A DNA stretch of 64,000 nucleotides from Bacillus mycoides (GCF_018742245.1 NZ_CP036132.1:1731001-1795000); one strand, 5' to 3'. Numbered from the stretch's first letter, positions 8,663-18,579 are shown. Program-made: numbers and translations. Notes: a model not told the origin generated them from the sequence alone.

Positions 8663-9597
8663 AGTTGTTTTATTATATCGTAGATGATGATGAAGTTTTC
8701 CGATCCATGCTTTCACAAATCATTGAAGATGGCGATCTTGGGGAAGTAATTGGAGAATCGGAAGACGGAGCTTTTATTGAAGCAGATCAACTAAATTTTA
8801 AAAAAGTAGATATTTTATTTATTGATTTATTAATGCCCATGCGAGATGGGATTGAAACAGTTCGCCATATTGCATCCTCTTTTTCAGGGAAAATCATTAT
8901 GATCTCTCAAGTGGAATCGAAACAGCTTATTGGTGAGGCGTATACACTTGGTGTTGAATATTATATTACAAAACCATTGAATAAAATTGAGGTTATATCT
9001 GTTGTACGTAAAGTAATGGAACGTATTCGTTTAGAGCGCTCTATACATGATATTCAAAAATCATTGAATAACGTTTTTAAGTGGGAACAGCCGCAAGTTC
9101 GAAATGAGCCAATGCAAGAAGGAAAAAGAATAGCAGATTCAGGACGCTATTTATTATCAGAACTCGGTATTGCGGGAGAGAATGGAAGTAAAGATTTACT
9201 TAGTATGCTGGAATATTTATATGGACAAGAAAAAGCACAAACATTTGAATTTGGATTTCCTGCTTTAAAAGATATCTTTCACCATATAACTATAAGGAAA
9301 TTAGAGAATATAGCTTCAGATACACATATAGATAAGGAGAGAAAAGCATCTGAACAAAGAGTACGTAGAGCGATTTATCAATCGTTAAATCACTTAGCTT
9401 CCCTTGGATTAACAGACTTTTCAAATCCGAAATTTGAAAGTTATGCTCCGAAATTTTTTGATTTCACTGTAGTTAGAAAACGAATGACAGAAATGACAAA
9501 GGAAGAAGTAGCAACTTCTGGACATACGCGAATTAATACGAAAAAATTTATTCAAGTGTTGTATTTTGAGGCGAAACGGTTGATGGAGATAGAGTGA
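8659..9597 (+). CDS. glnL: Response regulator, GlnL (YcbB)-type
   Basis: A 312-residue regulator with an N-terminal receiver domain (acidic DDDE at 8-11, phosphoacceptor in FIDLLMP near 55, threonine/serine ISQVES, KPLNK lysine near 104) and a C-terminal YcbB-type DNA-binding domain instead of a common helix-turn-helix output. The length matches B. subtilis GlnL. The ATG overlaps the kinase stop as ATGA, showing translational coupling. Its probable target is the TTTTGT repeat pair at 2662-2698 before the symporter gene. Confidence 0.82.
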   Translation: MKLFYYIVDDDEVFRSMLSQIIEDGDLGEVIGESEDGAFIEADQLNFKKVDILFIDLLMPMRDGIETVRHIASSFSGKIIMISQVESKQLIGEAYTLGVEYYITKPLNKIEVISVVRKVMERIRLERSIHDIQKSLNNVFKWEQPQVRNEPMQEGKRIADSGRYLLSELGIAGENGSKDLLSMLEYLYGQEKAQTFEFGFPALKDIFHHITIRKLENIASDTHIDKERKASEQRVRRAIYQSLNHLASLGLTDFSNPKFESYAPKFFDFTVVRKRMTEMTKEEVATSGHTRINTKKFIQVLYFEAKRLMEIE

Positions 9598-9600
9598 GAA

Positions 9601-9631
9601 AAGGTGCTTATAAATGAGCATCTTTTTTTAT
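9601..9631 (+). terminator. Terminator after the two-component operon
   Basis: AAGGTGCTTA and TGAGCATCTT pair (one G-T) and are followed by seven T. Confidence 0.75.
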
Positions 9632-9716
9632 TAAATCTACATTTTATATTTTCTCGTAGAGCATGTAAAATGTTAGTTAAGAGAAACTGGTTTTAAATTA
9701 AGGAAGTGTCAAAACA

Positions 9717-12700
9717 ATGGGTTTTACATTAAACAAATCGATTATTAAAGAAGTATGCGGAGAGACCTCATATAAAAGAGGCGAAGCTTATTATAAATCA
9801 AATAAAGTAATAATAAATCATTATGATGAAAATAAAGAAATTTGCGAGGCGACGGTAAAAGGGAACGAAGATTTTCATGTTACAGTAGAAAAAGCTAAAA
9901 AAGGTGATGTTGTTGCGAAATGTAGTTGTCCTTCATTAGCGTCTTTTCAAACTTACTGTCAACATGTTGCCGCAGTATTGATACAAATAAATTATAATCA
10001 GCAAACCGGTGGAATGCTGCCTATTAGTAGCGGAAACATGAGCGGAAATGAACAATTAACAAGCGGGATGTTTCAGTTGTTTGCAGAACAACCACTGAGG
10101 CCAAAAAGTAAACAACACCGTTTTGATACACGTGAAATACTTGATATTGAGTTTAATTGTACACCAGTAGTTACGAAAAATGGTGGGGCACTTCTTGGGG
10201 TTCAGTTGAAAATCGCCAAAACGTATTTCGTAAATCATATTAGAGAATTTCTTTCTAAAGTGGAGAAAAGAGAGGCTTTTAATTGTTCCAATGAATTTAC
10301 ATACACACCAGATGTACATAGCTTCAAGCAAGAAACGGATGCGATTATTCAGCAACTTATTAAAATGTATCATAATGAAAAAATGTATGAAGATACACTA
10401 GAAGTACACGCAAAACAAGATGATAGCATGATTTTAATACCGCCAGCTTCGTGGATGGATATGCTTTCTTTACTTTCTAAAACTGAGTGTGTGAGGCTTA
10501 ATCAAGATGGACAATCTTTTCACGGTTTACAAATTTCAAAAGGACTACTGCCTTTACATTTTGAGTTTAATAAAGGGAGTAACGGTGGGTTTACACTTTA
10601 TATTGACGGCTTACAACAAGTAGAAGTAATGGATACGTATAGTTATGCTCTATTTGGAGGGAAACTGCATCAGTTGAATGCTGAGGATTGTAAGCGGCTT
10701 ATCGAATTACAAAAAATGATGAATCGTTCTAGTAGTAACCAGTTGTATATTCCAGCAGATAAGATGGAACACTTTGTAGCAAAAGTTGTACCAGGATTAA
10801 TGAAGCTTGGTACTGTGCGAATTGATGAAGTAATATCAAATCGTGTTGAAACGCCTTCGCTAAAAGCAAAATTATATTTAGATCGAGTGAAAAATCGCTT
10901 GTTAGCAGGTCTCGAATTTCATTATGGAAACGTCGTGATTAATCCGTTAGAAGAGGATGGACAGCCATCTGTTTTTAATCGTGATGAGAAAAAGGAAAAA
11001 GAGATTTTAGACATTATGAGTGAAAGTGCCTTTGCAAAGACAGAAGGCGGTTATTTTATGCATAATGAAGAAGCTGAGTATAACTTTTTATATTACGTTG
11101 TTCCAACGTTAAAAGGTTTAGTTGATATTTATGCGACGACAGCAATCAAATTACGAATTCATAAAGGAGACACAGCTCCTCTTATACGAGTTAGAAGGAA
11201 AGAGAGAATTGATTGGTTATCATTCCGCTTTGATATAAAAGGTATTCCAGAGGCAGAAATTAAAGGGGTATTAGTCGCTCTTGAGGAGAAGCGCAAATAT
11301 TATCGTTTAGCAAGTGGTGCTTTACTATCACTTGAGAGTAAAGAGTTTAATGACATTAATCAGTTTATAAAAGAATCTAGTATTCGAAAAGAATTTTTAA
11401 AGGGCGAAGAAATAGATGTCCCTCTTATTCGTAGTGTGAAATGGATGAATTCATTGCAAGAAGGAAACGTATTAAGTTTAGATGAGTCTGTTCAAGAATT
11501 GGTAGAGAACATTCAAAACCCTAAAAAGCTGAAGTTTACGGTGCCAAGTGGCTTAGATGCGATAATGAGAGAGTATCAAATATACGGATTCCAGTGGATG
11601 AAAACACTTGCCTATTATCGTTTTGGTGGCATTTTAGCTGATGATATGGGACTTGGGAAAACGTTGCAAAGTATTGCTTTTATAGACTCTGTTTTGCCGG
11701 AAATTCGAGAGAAGAAACTGCCTATATTAGTTGTTTCTCCGTCTTCCCTTGTTTACAACTGGCTTAGCGAGTTAAAAAAATTCGCTCCACATATTAGAGC
11801 TGTTATTGCAGATGGAAATCAAGAAGAGCGCCGAAAAGTTTTAAAAGATGTAACGAAATTTGATGTAGTAATTACGTCCTATCCTTTACTAAGAAGAGAT
11901 ATAAGATTATATGCAATGCCATTTCATACGCTATTTCTTGATGAAGCACAAGCATTTAAAAATCATACGACGCAAACTGCAAGAGCAGTAAAAACAGTTC
12001 AGGCGGAGTACCGTTTTGGACTAACAGGAACGCCTGTAGAAAATTCATTAGAAGAGCTATGGTCTATCCTCCACGTCGTCTTCCCAGAATTATTACCAGG
12101 AAGAAAAGAGTTCGGTGATTTAAGACGTGAAGATATTGCGAAGCGGGTAAAACCTTTCGTGTTAAGAAGGTTAAAGGAAGATGTATTACAGGAGCTACCA
12201 GAAAAAATTGAGCACTTACAATCATCAGAACTTTTACCAGATCAAAAGAGGCTTTACGCAGCTTATTTAGCAAAGTTAAGAGAAGAAACGTTAAAACATT
12301 TGGATAAAGATACGTTACGTAAAAATAAAATTCGGGTTTTAGCTGGTTTAACGAGACTACGGCAAATTTGTTGTCATCCTGCTTTGTTTGTTGATGATTA
12401 TAAAGGCAGTTCAGCCAAATTTGAACAACTTTTAGAGATTTTAGAGGAATGTAGAAGTACAGGGAAGCGAATTTTAATTTTTTCTCAATTTACGAAGATG
12501 CTTTCAATAATCGGACGAGAATTAAACCGTCAAGCAGTTCCATACTTTTATTTAGACGGGAGTACACCAGCGCAAGAACGTGTAGAGCTATGCAATCGTT
12601 TTAACGAAGGTGAAGGGGATTTATTTCTTATCTCGTTAAAAGCTGGTGGTACCGGTTTGAATTTAACAGGTGCAGATACGGTTATATTGTATGATTTATG

Positions 12701-12923
12701 GTGGAATCCAGCTGTTGAACAACAAGCAGCGGATAGAGCGTATCGAATGGGACAAAAAAATACAGTGCAAGTGATTAAGTTAGTAGCACATGGAACAATT
12801 GAAGAAAAAATGCACGAGTTACAAGAGAGTAAGAAAAATTTAATCGCTGAAATTATCGAGCCAGGAGAAGAGAAGTTATCTTCTATTACGGAGGAAGAAA
12901 TCCGTGATATTCTTATGATTTAA
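9717..12923 (+). CDS. SWIM zinc-finger SNF2/DEAD-box helicase (YwqA-like)
   Basis: A 1068-residue SWI2/SNF2 ATPase. An N-terminal SWIM zinc finger is visible (CSCPSLASFQTYCQHV, residues 68-83), then a long SNF2-associated region, then the helicase: motif I DDMGLGKTLQS near residue 640, DEAQAFKN (motif II), LTGTPVENSLEELWS (III), and C-terminal SLKAGGTGLNLTGAD and WWNPAVEQQAADRAYRMGQ (V and VI). Members translocate along double-stranded DNA; the bacterial role is unclear, perhaps chromosome or repair related. The start follows AGGAAGTG. It is monocistronic, with terminators on both sides. Confidence 0.93.
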   Translation: MGFTLNKSIIKEVCGETSYKRGEAYYKSNKVIINHYDENKEICEATVKGNEDFHVTVEKAKKGDVVAKCSCPSLASFQTYCQHVAAVLIQINYNQQTGGMLPISSGNMSGNEQLTSGMFQLFAEQPLRPKSKQHRFDTREILDIEFNCTPVVTKNGGALLGVQLKIAKTYFVNHIREFLSKVEKREAFNCSNEFTYTPDVHSFKQETDAIIQQLIKMYHNEKMYEDTLEVHAKQDDSMILIPPASWMDMLSLLSKTECVRLNQDGQSFHGLQISKGLLPLHFEFNKGSNGGFTLYIDGLQQVEVMDTYSYALFGGKLHQLNAEDCKRLIELQKMMNRSSSNQLYIPADKMEHFVAKVVPGLMKLGTVRIDEVISNRVETPSLKAKLYLDRVKNRLLAGLEFHYGNVVINPLEEDGQPSVFNRDEKKEKEILDIMSESAFAKTEGGYFMHNEEAEYNFLYYVVPTLKGLVDIYATTAIKLRIHKGDTAPLIRVRRKERIDWLSFRFDIKGIPEAEIKGVLVALEEKRKYYRLASGALLSLESKEFNDINQFIKESSIRKEFLKGEEIDVPLIRSVKWMNSLQEGNVLSLDESVQELVENIQNPKKLKFTVPSGLDAIMREYQIYGFQWMKTLAYYRFGGILADDMGLGKTLQSIAFIDSVLPEIREKKLPILVVSPSSLVYNWLSELKKFAPHIRAVIADGNQEERRKVLKDVTKFDVVITSYPLLRRDIRLYAMPFHTLFLDEAQAFKNHTTQTARAVKTVQAEYRFGLTGTPVENSLEELWSILHVVFPELLPGRKEFGDLRREDIAKRVKPFVLRRLKEDVLQELPEKIEHLQSSELLPDQKRLYAAYLAKLREETLKHLDKDTLRKNKIRVLAGLTRLRQICCHPALFVDDYKGSSAKFEQLLEILEECRSTGKRILIFSQFTKMLSIIGRELNRQAVPYFYLDGSTPAQERVELCNRFNEGEGDLFLISLKAGGTGLNLTGADTVILYDLWWNPAVEQQAADRAYRMGQKNTVQVIKLVAHGTIEEKMHELQESKKNLIAEIIEPGEEKLSSITEEEIRDILMI

Positions 12924-12928
12924 TATGG

Positions 12929-12969
12929 AAAAAGCTATGCTTTCACAGAGATGAAAGCATAGCTTTTTT
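12929..12969 (+). terminator. Terminator after the SNF2 gene
   Basis: AAAGCTATGCTTTCA pairs perfectly with TGAAAGCATAGCTTT, followed by T residues. Confidence 0.88.
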
Positions 12970-13010
12970 GTTGTAATAATTATATTTTGTTTTGTACAAA
13001 GTAAAGAGAT

Positions 13011-13056
13011 AAAGTGAAACTTTAAATAGTGGGAGTTGTTCATCTCCCACTATTTA
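13011..13056 (-). repeat. Dispersed hairpin repeat, copy 2
   Basis: On the minus strand a 13-base stem TAAATAGTGGGAG/CTCCCACTATTTA is followed by AAAGTTTCACTTT, the same layout as at 1518-1565. It begins directly after the DUF3934 stop codon and could also serve as its terminator. Confidence 0.65.
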
Positions 13057-13058
13057 TT

Positions 13059-13190
13059 TTATTTCTTTGTACCTTTACTTTTGTATGGTTTTGCAGCTTT
13101 CTTTTTCGCACTTGATTGCCAACGGTTCCATCCTTTACTTCCTGTACCTTGTCCTACACCTTTTTTCGGTTTTGCTTTCGTTTTACTCAT
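13059..13190 (-). CDS. Small basic protein, DUF3934 family
   Basis: A 43-residue, strongly basic protein (MSKTKAKPKKGVGQGTG, then GWNRWQSSAKKKAAKPY) behind GGAGTGATCAT. The GQGTG-x-KGWNRWQ core and lysine-rich tail fit the DUF3934 family of Bacillus micro-proteins. Function unknown; the charge suggests nucleic-acid contact. Confidence 0.8.
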   Translation of the reverse strand: MSKTKAKPKKGVGQGTGSKGWNRWQSSAKKKAAKPYKSKGTKK

Positions 13191-13350
13191 ATGATCACTC
13201 CGTTATATAAAAAATCTTATTTGATAATAGCCAATGTTTTAGAAAAATACTATCGATAAATGACTATGCTTGCTTTAAGTAAAAACAAACTGCTTGAATG
13301 CTATAGTATATCATGAAATTGCGAGTAAACTGAAAGGAATTACAAATAAA

Positions 13351-13467
13351 ATGAAAATAATAAGAAATACTGCGGATTCTATTTTTCGAACGATCACATT
13401 ACTGGTTGTGTATATGTTAGTTTCAATTAGTGAAATGTTTTTTGGATTGAAGAGACAAAGGAAATAA
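13351..13467 (+). CDS. Possible small membrane protein (38 residues)
   Basis: An ATG-started frame with an AAAGGA about 12 bases upstream encodes MKIIRNTADSIFRTITLLVV and then YMLVSISEMFFGLKRQRK: one hydrophobic helix with a basic tail. It lies between DUF3934 and the asnA promoter. No family recognised; the spacing of the ribosome binding site is loose. Confidence 0.4.
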   Translation: MKIIRNTADSIFRTITLLVVYMLVSISEMFFGLKRQRK

Positions 13468-13536
13468 AAATGTTATATTAAGAACAGTCGGTAAAGGCAT
13501 AAAATAAAGAATTGAAAAATATTTTAAAACTTTTTG

Positions 13537-13564
13537 TTGACTTTATCTATTTTTTGTATAGAAT
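13537..13564 (+). promoter_or_regulatory. Promoter of the asnA leader
   Basis: TTGACT, a 16-base spacer and TAGAAT, placed just before the T-box leader. Confidence 0.55.
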
Positions 13565-13599
13565 AATCATTAATAAAATGTTTCAGAGATGTGACAACA

Positions 13600-13885
13600 A
13601 AACGACTATGAAAGGACGAGTAGTAGTAGGATGTAGTTTAAGCGAGTCAGGGACGGTGTGAGCCTGGTACGAAGCCTATTATGAAGAACCTCCTGGAGTC
13701 GCTAACCGAAATCCTTTATAGGAAAGTAGACTTAGCCGGGAACTTCGCCGTTACAAGAAGAACAGTATCGAGATTTTTTCATCTCCGTACTGTATAAGTG
13801 AGCAACCTCTGTTGCTAATTTGGGTGGTACCGCGGAACCAAAGTCTTTCGTCCCAGTTTTTTGGGAAAGAAGGGCTTTTTTTGTT
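13600..13885 (+). ncRNA. T-box riboswitch, asparagine specifier (AAC)
   Basis: Stem I closes with AAAGGA/TCCTTT; the inner helix AGTAGG/CCTATT is followed by ATGAAG and then the specifier AAC at 13687-13689, before CTCCTGGAG. The antiterminator bulge sequence GGGTGGTACCGCGG is at 13822-13835, and the terminator uses TCTTTCGTCCCA before a T run. Uncharged tRNA-Asn would allow asnA expression, consistent with the gene behind it. Confidence 0.95.
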
Positions 13886-13928
13886 GGCTTTTTTCCACAA
13901 CATCCAAACATTTTAGGAGGAAACCATC

Positions 13929-14912
13929 ATGTATCAATCATTAATGACAGTAAGAGAGACTCAAATCGCAATTAAGGAAGTTAAAACATTTTTCGAGGAT
14001 CAATTAGCAAAACGCCTTGAACTATTCCGCGTATCTGCACCATTATTCGTAACGAAAAAATCAGGATTAAATGATCACTTAAACGGTGTAGAACGTCCAA
14101 TTGAGTTTGATATGTTACATTCAGGAGAAGAATTAGAAATTGTGCATTCACTAGCGAAGTGGAAAAGATTCGCATTACATGAATACGGATATGAAGCTGG
14201 TGAAGGTTTATATACAAACATGAACGCGATTCGTCGTGATGAAGAACTTGATGCAACACATTCCATTTATGTTGACCAATGGGATTGGGAAAAAATCGTT
14301 CAAAAAGAATGGCGTACTGTCGATTACTTACAAAAAACAGTACAAACAATTTATGGAATATTCAAAGAACTAGAAGATCACTTATTTGAAAAATATCCGT
14401 TCCTTGGAAAGTATTTACCAGAAGAAATGGTTTTCATTACTTCTCAAGAACTGGAAGATAAATATCCAGAATTAACACCGAAAGATCGTGAACACGCAAT
14501 TGCGAAAGAACACGGTGCAGTCTTTATTATGGGAATTGGTGATGCACTCCGTTCAGGTGAAAAGCACGATGGACGCGCATCCGATTATGATGATTGGAAA
14601 TTAAACGGTGACATTTTATTCTGGCACCCAGTACTACAAGCTTCATTCGAATTATCATCAATGGGAATTCGTGTTGATAGTAAAGCACTTGATGAGCAAT
14701 TAACGAAAACTGGTGAAGACTTCAAACGTGAGTATGATTTCCATAAAGGTATTTTAGAAGACGTACTACCATTAACAATTGGTGGTGGTATCGGCCAATC
14801 AAGAATGTGTATGTACTTCTTACGTAAAGCACATATCGGTGAAGTTCAATCTTCTGTATGGCCTGACGATTTACGTGAAGCTTGCAAAAAAGAAAACATT
14901 CATTTGTTTTAA
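13929..14912 (+). CDS. asnA: Aspartate-ammonia ligase (ammonia-dependent asparagine synthetase A)
   Basis: A 327-residue cytoplasmic enzyme making asparagine from aspartate, ammonia and ATP; it has the class II aminoacyl-tRNA-synthetase fold. Blocks visible are [11 protein letters not shown], the [20 protein letters not shown] stretch and [20 protein letters not shown] near the C-terminus. Length is normal for AsnA. The start follows TTAGGAGGAAACCATC. It is the sole gene behind the Asn T-box. Confidence 0.96.
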   Translation: MYQSLMTVRETQIAIKEVKTFFEDQLAKRLELFRVSAPLFVTKKSGLNDHLNGVERPIEFDMLHSGEELEIVHSLAKWKRFALHEYGYEAGEGLYTNMNAIRRDEELDATHSIYVDQWDWEKIVQKEWRTVDYLQKTVQTIYGIFKELEDHLFEKYPFLGKYLPEEMVFITSQELEDKYPELTPKDREHAIAKEHGAVFIMGIGDALRSGEKHDGRASDYDDWKLNGDILFWHPVLQASFELSSMGIRVDSKALDEQLTKTGEDFKREYDFHKGILEDVLPLTIGGGIGQSRMCMYFLRKAHIGEVQSSVWPDDLREACKKENIHLF

Positions 14913-14923
14913 TATAAGTGAGA

Positions 14924-14964
14924 GGGAGAGTAGCTGTGGAATAAGAGCTACTCTCCCTTTTTTA
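14924..14964 (+). terminator. Terminator after asnA
   Basis: GGGAGAGTAGCT and AGCTACTCTCCC form a perfect 12-base stem followed by six T. Confidence 0.88.
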
Positions 14965-15131
14965 CTTTGACGTGAAAAAAGTTATTTTGAATGAATATAG
15001 ATCGTTTTTTCAAGGGAAAGAGCGAAAGGGTATATGTGATAAGAAATAAGAAGAGTCATTTATATTTCCTAGGAAAGGGTATAAAGAATAATCTAATTGT
15101 TTTATAATGATCTTCGGATATCGATAACAAG

Positions 15132-15180
15132 ATAAAAAGCTGTCTGCATAGATTTTTAAAATTCTATGTGGACAGCTTTC
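15132..15180 (-). terminator. Terminator after lysC
   Basis: GAAAGCTGTCCACATAGA pairs with TCTATGCAGACAGCTTTT on the minus strand and ends in T residues. The stretch 14965-15131 between the two terminators holds nothing I recognise. Confidence 0.75.
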
Positions 15181-15238
15181 TATTTATATAGGAAGGAAAT
15201 AGATTAATGTAATTTGTTGTAAGTTTTACTGGCGGAAA

Positions 15239-16468
15239 TTAAATCATTTGCACTAAAGGCTCAATTTTCGCCATAAATGATTGATGGAGTGCTTCAACAC
15301 CATCTACTAAGTGAATACGGTCAATGACAACTGATACTTTAATTTCAGATGTACTTACCATTTTAATATGAATACCGCCTTCTTTTAAAGTAGTGAACAT
15401 ATTCGCAGCAACTCCCGGGTTAGATACCATACCAGATCCTACAATTGATACTTTCGCTAAATGATTTTCATGTTCTACAGATTCATAGTGAAGTGCCTCT
15501 TGATTTTGTTCTAACACTTCTAATGTTTCTCTTAAATCATTAGAATGAATCGAGAAGGAGAGGTGAACAGTTCCTTCATTTGTAATACTTTGAATAATAA
15601 TATCTACATTAATATGTGCCGCTGCTAATGTAGAGAAAACTGTTGAAAGTGCACCTTGTTCTAATCCTTTAATTGTGACGCGTGTAATATTATCCTCAAA
15701 TGCGATACCTTTAACGATTGATTGTTGTTCCATGTTACATTCTCCCCTTACAATTGTTCCGTTTTCTTGTTCCATGCTTGATCTTACTTCTAAAACGACA
15801 TTATGATTTTTAGCAAATTCAACAGCGCGTGGGTGTAATACGCCAGCACCGAGATTTGCAAGCTCTAACATTTCGTCATAAGAAATTTCATCTAATTTAT
15901 AAGCACCTTGTACAACTCGTGGATCAGTCGTATATACGCCTGACACATCCGTATAAATATCACATTTTTTTGCTTTTAGTGCCGCAGCTAATGCGACAGC
16001 AGTCGTATCGGAGCCACCGCGGCCAAGTGTGGTAATTTCATGTTCTTCACTTACTCCTTGGAAACCAGCTACTATAACAATCGTGCCATCAGCAAGATAG
16101 GATTGAATACGACCAGTATTAATGTCAGTAATCCGTGCACTGCTATGTACAGATTCTGTTGTAATACCAGCCTGCCATCCTGTTAATGAAATTGCGTTAT
16201 AACCTTTTGTTTGTAGTGCCATTGTTAATAATGAAATGGTTACTTGTTCTCCTGTAGATAGGAGCATATCCATTTCACGTTTACTTGGATTTTCAGTAAT
16301 AGCGTTAGCAAGTGCTACAAGTTTATCCGTACTTTTTCCCATCGCTGAAACGACAGAGACAATACTATGTCCTCGTTCATATTCTTCAATAATTAAATTT
16401 GCTACATGTTGAATGCGTTCGACGCTTCCGACAGAAGTACCGCCAAATTTTTGTACAATCGTTTCCAT
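15239..16468 (-). CDS. lysC: Aspartokinase (lysine-responsive type)
   Basis: A 409-residue aspartate kinase, the first step from aspartate to lysine, threonine, methionine and diaminopimelate. The kinase signature VQKFGGTSVGSVERI is at residues 5-19 and the catalytic blocks TTLGRGGSDTTA and IYTDVSGVYTTDP follow. The C-terminal third carries two ACT domains. A bicistronic-type internal start for a beta subunit, as in B. subtilis lysC, is possible but not tested. The gene sits behind a lysine riboswitch, which sets it apart from the DapG- and ThrD-type isozymes. Confidence 0.94.
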   Translation of the reverse strand: METIVQKFGGTSVGSVERIQHVANLIIEEYERGHSIVSVVSAMGKSTDKLVALANAITENPSKREMDMLLSTGEQVTISLLTMALQTKGYNAISLTGWQAGITTESVHSSARITDINTGRIQSYLADGTIVIVAGFQGVSEEHEITTLGRGGSDTTAVALAAALKAKKCDIYTDVSGVYTTDPRVVQGAYKLDEISYDEMLELANLGAGVLHPRAVEFAKNHNVVLEVRSSMEQENGTIVRGECNMEQQSIVKGIAFEDNITRVTIKGLEQGALSTVFSTLAAAHINVDIIIQSITNEGTVHLSFSIHSNDLRETLEVLEQNQEALHYESVEHENHLAKVSIVGSGMVSNPGVAANMFTTLKEGGIHIKMVSTSEIKVSVVIDRIHLVDGVEALHQSFMAKIEPLVQMI

Positions 16469-16551
16469 TACGAATTCCTTCTTTCGTCCATTTTTAAGAA
16501 TAGGTTAGGACATATACAAATCCCAATATTCCTGTAGTTACCAGAGAGAAA

Positions 16552-16590
16552 AACAAAAAACACCATCTCAAATAAGTGAGGATGGTGCTG
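16552..16590 (-). terminator. Expression-platform terminator of the lysine riboswitch
   Basis: CACCATC and GATGGTG on the minus strand, followed by six T. It lies between the aptamer and lysC. Confidence 0.85.
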
Positions 16591-16676
16591 TTACAGGAAA
16601 AGGGAAACAGAAAACGGAGCTAATAAAAAAAACCGCCAAAAAAGGAATATCATAAAAATGATATCTCTTTTTTGTA

Positions 16677-16852
16677 GATAGCTCTTCATACGTACACGTC
16701 TGTACATATGACAGTTCTGTTTCTATTCGAAAACAGCCCCAATTGATAAATGCAGAGAAATTTATCAATTTCGGCAACACTTCCTTTCCTCTAAGATCAT
16801 AGACATCTCTGTGTCTCCTTTAGAATACTTATAAGCGTTGCAACCTCTATCT
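16677..16852 (-). ncRNA. Lysine riboswitch (L box)
   Basis: The minus strand shows the L-box blocks in order: GATAGAGGTTGCAACGC, AAGTATTC, GAGGAAAGGAAG, GCCGAAATTGATAAAT paired with ATTTATCAATTGGGGCTG, ACTGTCATATG and the closing GAGCTATC that pairs back with GATAGAGG. Lysine binding would favour the downstream terminator and shut off lysC. Confidence 0.93.
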
Positions 16853-17049
16853 CACGTTTTAGGCGAGAGTGTATGATTTATGAAGTTGTTGGTAACATTT
16901 GTTTTATAATAATTTAAATTTTTCAGGGAATCAAGTGTTTTTTGTATTTTTTTGAAATTCTATCTTTTTATTAAATTAGTTTGTGAAAAACGTAGCAAAA
17001 TAAATTCGTTGCATGTACATTAAAAATATAGAGCATGGGAGGTGGAAGG

Positions 17050-17958
17050 ATGGGGAAGAAAAAGCCTATTTATGTAGCGACAGAAATGAACACAACAATG
17101 GAGAAACTATGGGCATATACACAAGAGCCTGATATACATACAGAGTGGGATGCCCGTTTTACGGAAATTTCGTATTTAGAGAAAAAAGAAGGGGAGCCAC
17201 AAAAGTTTTTATATAAAACAAAGATCGGATTCGGGCTTGAAATAGCCGGAGAAGGGGAATCGATAGGTGAAATAAGAAAAGAAACTGGAGAGCGCATTTC
17301 CTCTTTGAAATTTTGGACAGACAATAAGCTATCACTTATACAAATAGGACGAGGTTATTGGAAGTATACCCCGAATGGAGAACATATTCATTTTGAAACG
17401 CAATATGATTATGATACAAGGTTTGGTCGTATAGGGAATGTGATAGATTCATATATTTTTCGTCCGCTATTAGGTTGGGCAACTGCATGGAGTTTTGATG
17501 CTTTAAAATTATGGTTAGAAAAGGGACTTCATCCTAAGTTGCTAATTAGAAGAACGATGACGTATTGGCTCGTTTGCTTTTTAGTTGCTTTCGTATGGTT
17601 ATATCAAGGGATTGTACCGAAATTGATGTTTACTCATTCAGAAGAAGTAAAGATGCTTTCTGCGCTAATCGGATCGAATGATAGTAGTATTTTTATACTT
17701 AAAATAGTTGGATTTTTAGAAATAATATGGGGTGTTATGTGGCTATTGCCCTTTCAAAAACGAAAGTTGTTTATATTGCATATTGTTATGTTAATAGGCT
17801 TAACTATAGTGGCAGGAGTTACGAATATCACAAGTTTTACAGAGCCGTTTAATCCGATTACATTAAATTTTCTTCTAATAGGGTTATCGATTGTCGGTTA
17901 TATGAATAGCACTAATTTGCCGAGTGCAAAAAATTGTAAGAGGACGAGAAAGGGATAA
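17050..17958 (+). CDS. yndG: YndG-like protein: SRPBCC domain fused to a DoxX-like membrane domain
   Basis: A 302-residue protein. Residues 1-160 look like a START/SRPBCC lipid-binding fold (MNTTMEKLWAYTQEPDIHTEWD opening is typical, split here as helix then loop), and residues 180-300 contain four hydrophobic helices with conserved GIVPKLMF, as in DoxX-like proteins. The ATG at 17050 is chosen over the one at 17035 because GGAGG lies between them at proper distance. First gene of a three-gene run that matches the B. subtilis yndG-yndH-yndJ set. Function unknown; membrane lipid or pigment-like ligand binding is a guess. Confidence 0.75.
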   Translation: MGKKKPIYVATEMNTTMEKLWAYTQEPDIHTEWDARFTEISYLEKKEGEPQKFLYKTKIGFGLEIAGEGESIGEIRKETGERISSLKFWTDNKLSLIQIGRGYWKYTPNGEHIHFETQYDYDTRFGRIGNVIDSYIFRPLLGWATAWSFDALKLWLEKGLHPKLLIRRTMTYWLVCFLVAFVWLYQGIVPKLMFTHSEEVKMLSALIGSNDSSIFILKIVGFLEIIWGVMWLLPFQKRKLFILHIVMLIGLTIVAGVTNITSFTEPFNPITLNFLLIGLSIVGYMNSTNLPSAKNCKRTRKG

Positions 17959-17962
17959 GTAT

Positions 17963-18574
17963 ATGGTTAATATTTATGAAAGATTATTAGGGGATTCTTA
18001 TAAAAGGCTTCATCCAAAATTGCAGGAACGATATGCGATAACAAAGGGAAAAAGCTTTATTGGGGAAGGGGAAATGGATGAAATTTATGGAGGATCTTTT
18101 TTCGTTAAATTAATATTAAAAATTACATCGAAGTTCCGTATGTTTTTCTCTGAGCGAGGGCAAAAAGTTCCGTTTGTGATACATAATACCGCTGAGCGAG
18201 ATGGACAGGGGAAAGAATTTGTACGGTGGAATCGTACTTTTTATTTTCATAATAAGAAAAGATATTTTAACGCTGTTATGAAGTTGGATGAAGAGAATAA
18301 TGAAATTGTAGATTATTTTGGCGAACCGCATATACTCGTTTCTACGTTGAATTTTTATATTGATGAAAAAGGCGGGATGCATATTTCTTCAAAGAAACAA
18401 TGGTTTTTTATGTTTGGAAGAAAAATACCGTTACCTAGATTTTTATACGGAGAGGCAAAAATTGTAGAAAGTTATGATGAGACACTACAATGTTTTCGAA
18501 TTCATGTACAAGTACGAAATCCGTTAATTGGTTCGTTATTTTCATATAAGGGAACATTTGTGGAAAGGGAATAA
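17963..18574 (+). CDS. yndH: YndH-like DUF4166 protein
   Basis: A 203-residue soluble protein of the DUF4166 type. The pattern LLGDSYKRLHPKLQERY near the start, GEGEMDEIYGG, and the WNRTFYF/ HISSKKQWFFMFGRKIPLPRF blocks are those of the family. The ATG at 17963, four bases after the yndG stop and behind GAAAGGGATAAG, is preferred to the overlapping upstream frame. It forms an operon with the flanking yndG and yndJ homologues. No function established. Confidence 0.75.
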   Translation: MVNIYERLLGDSYKRLHPKLQERYAITKGKSFIGEGEMDEIYGGSFFVKLILKITSKFRMFFSERGQKVPFVIHNTAERDGQGKEFVRWNRTFYFHNKKRYFNAVMKLDEENNEIVDYFGEPHILVSTLNFYIDEKGGMHISSKKQWFFMFGRKIPLPRFLYGEAKIVESYDETLQCFRIHVQVRNPLIGSLFSYKGTFVERE

Positions 18575-18579
18575 ACGAT

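Noticed and set aside
15001..15120. Search for a small RNA or gene between asnA and lysC terminators
   Set aside because: No ribosome binding site with ORF, no conserved motif and no promoter pair stood out.
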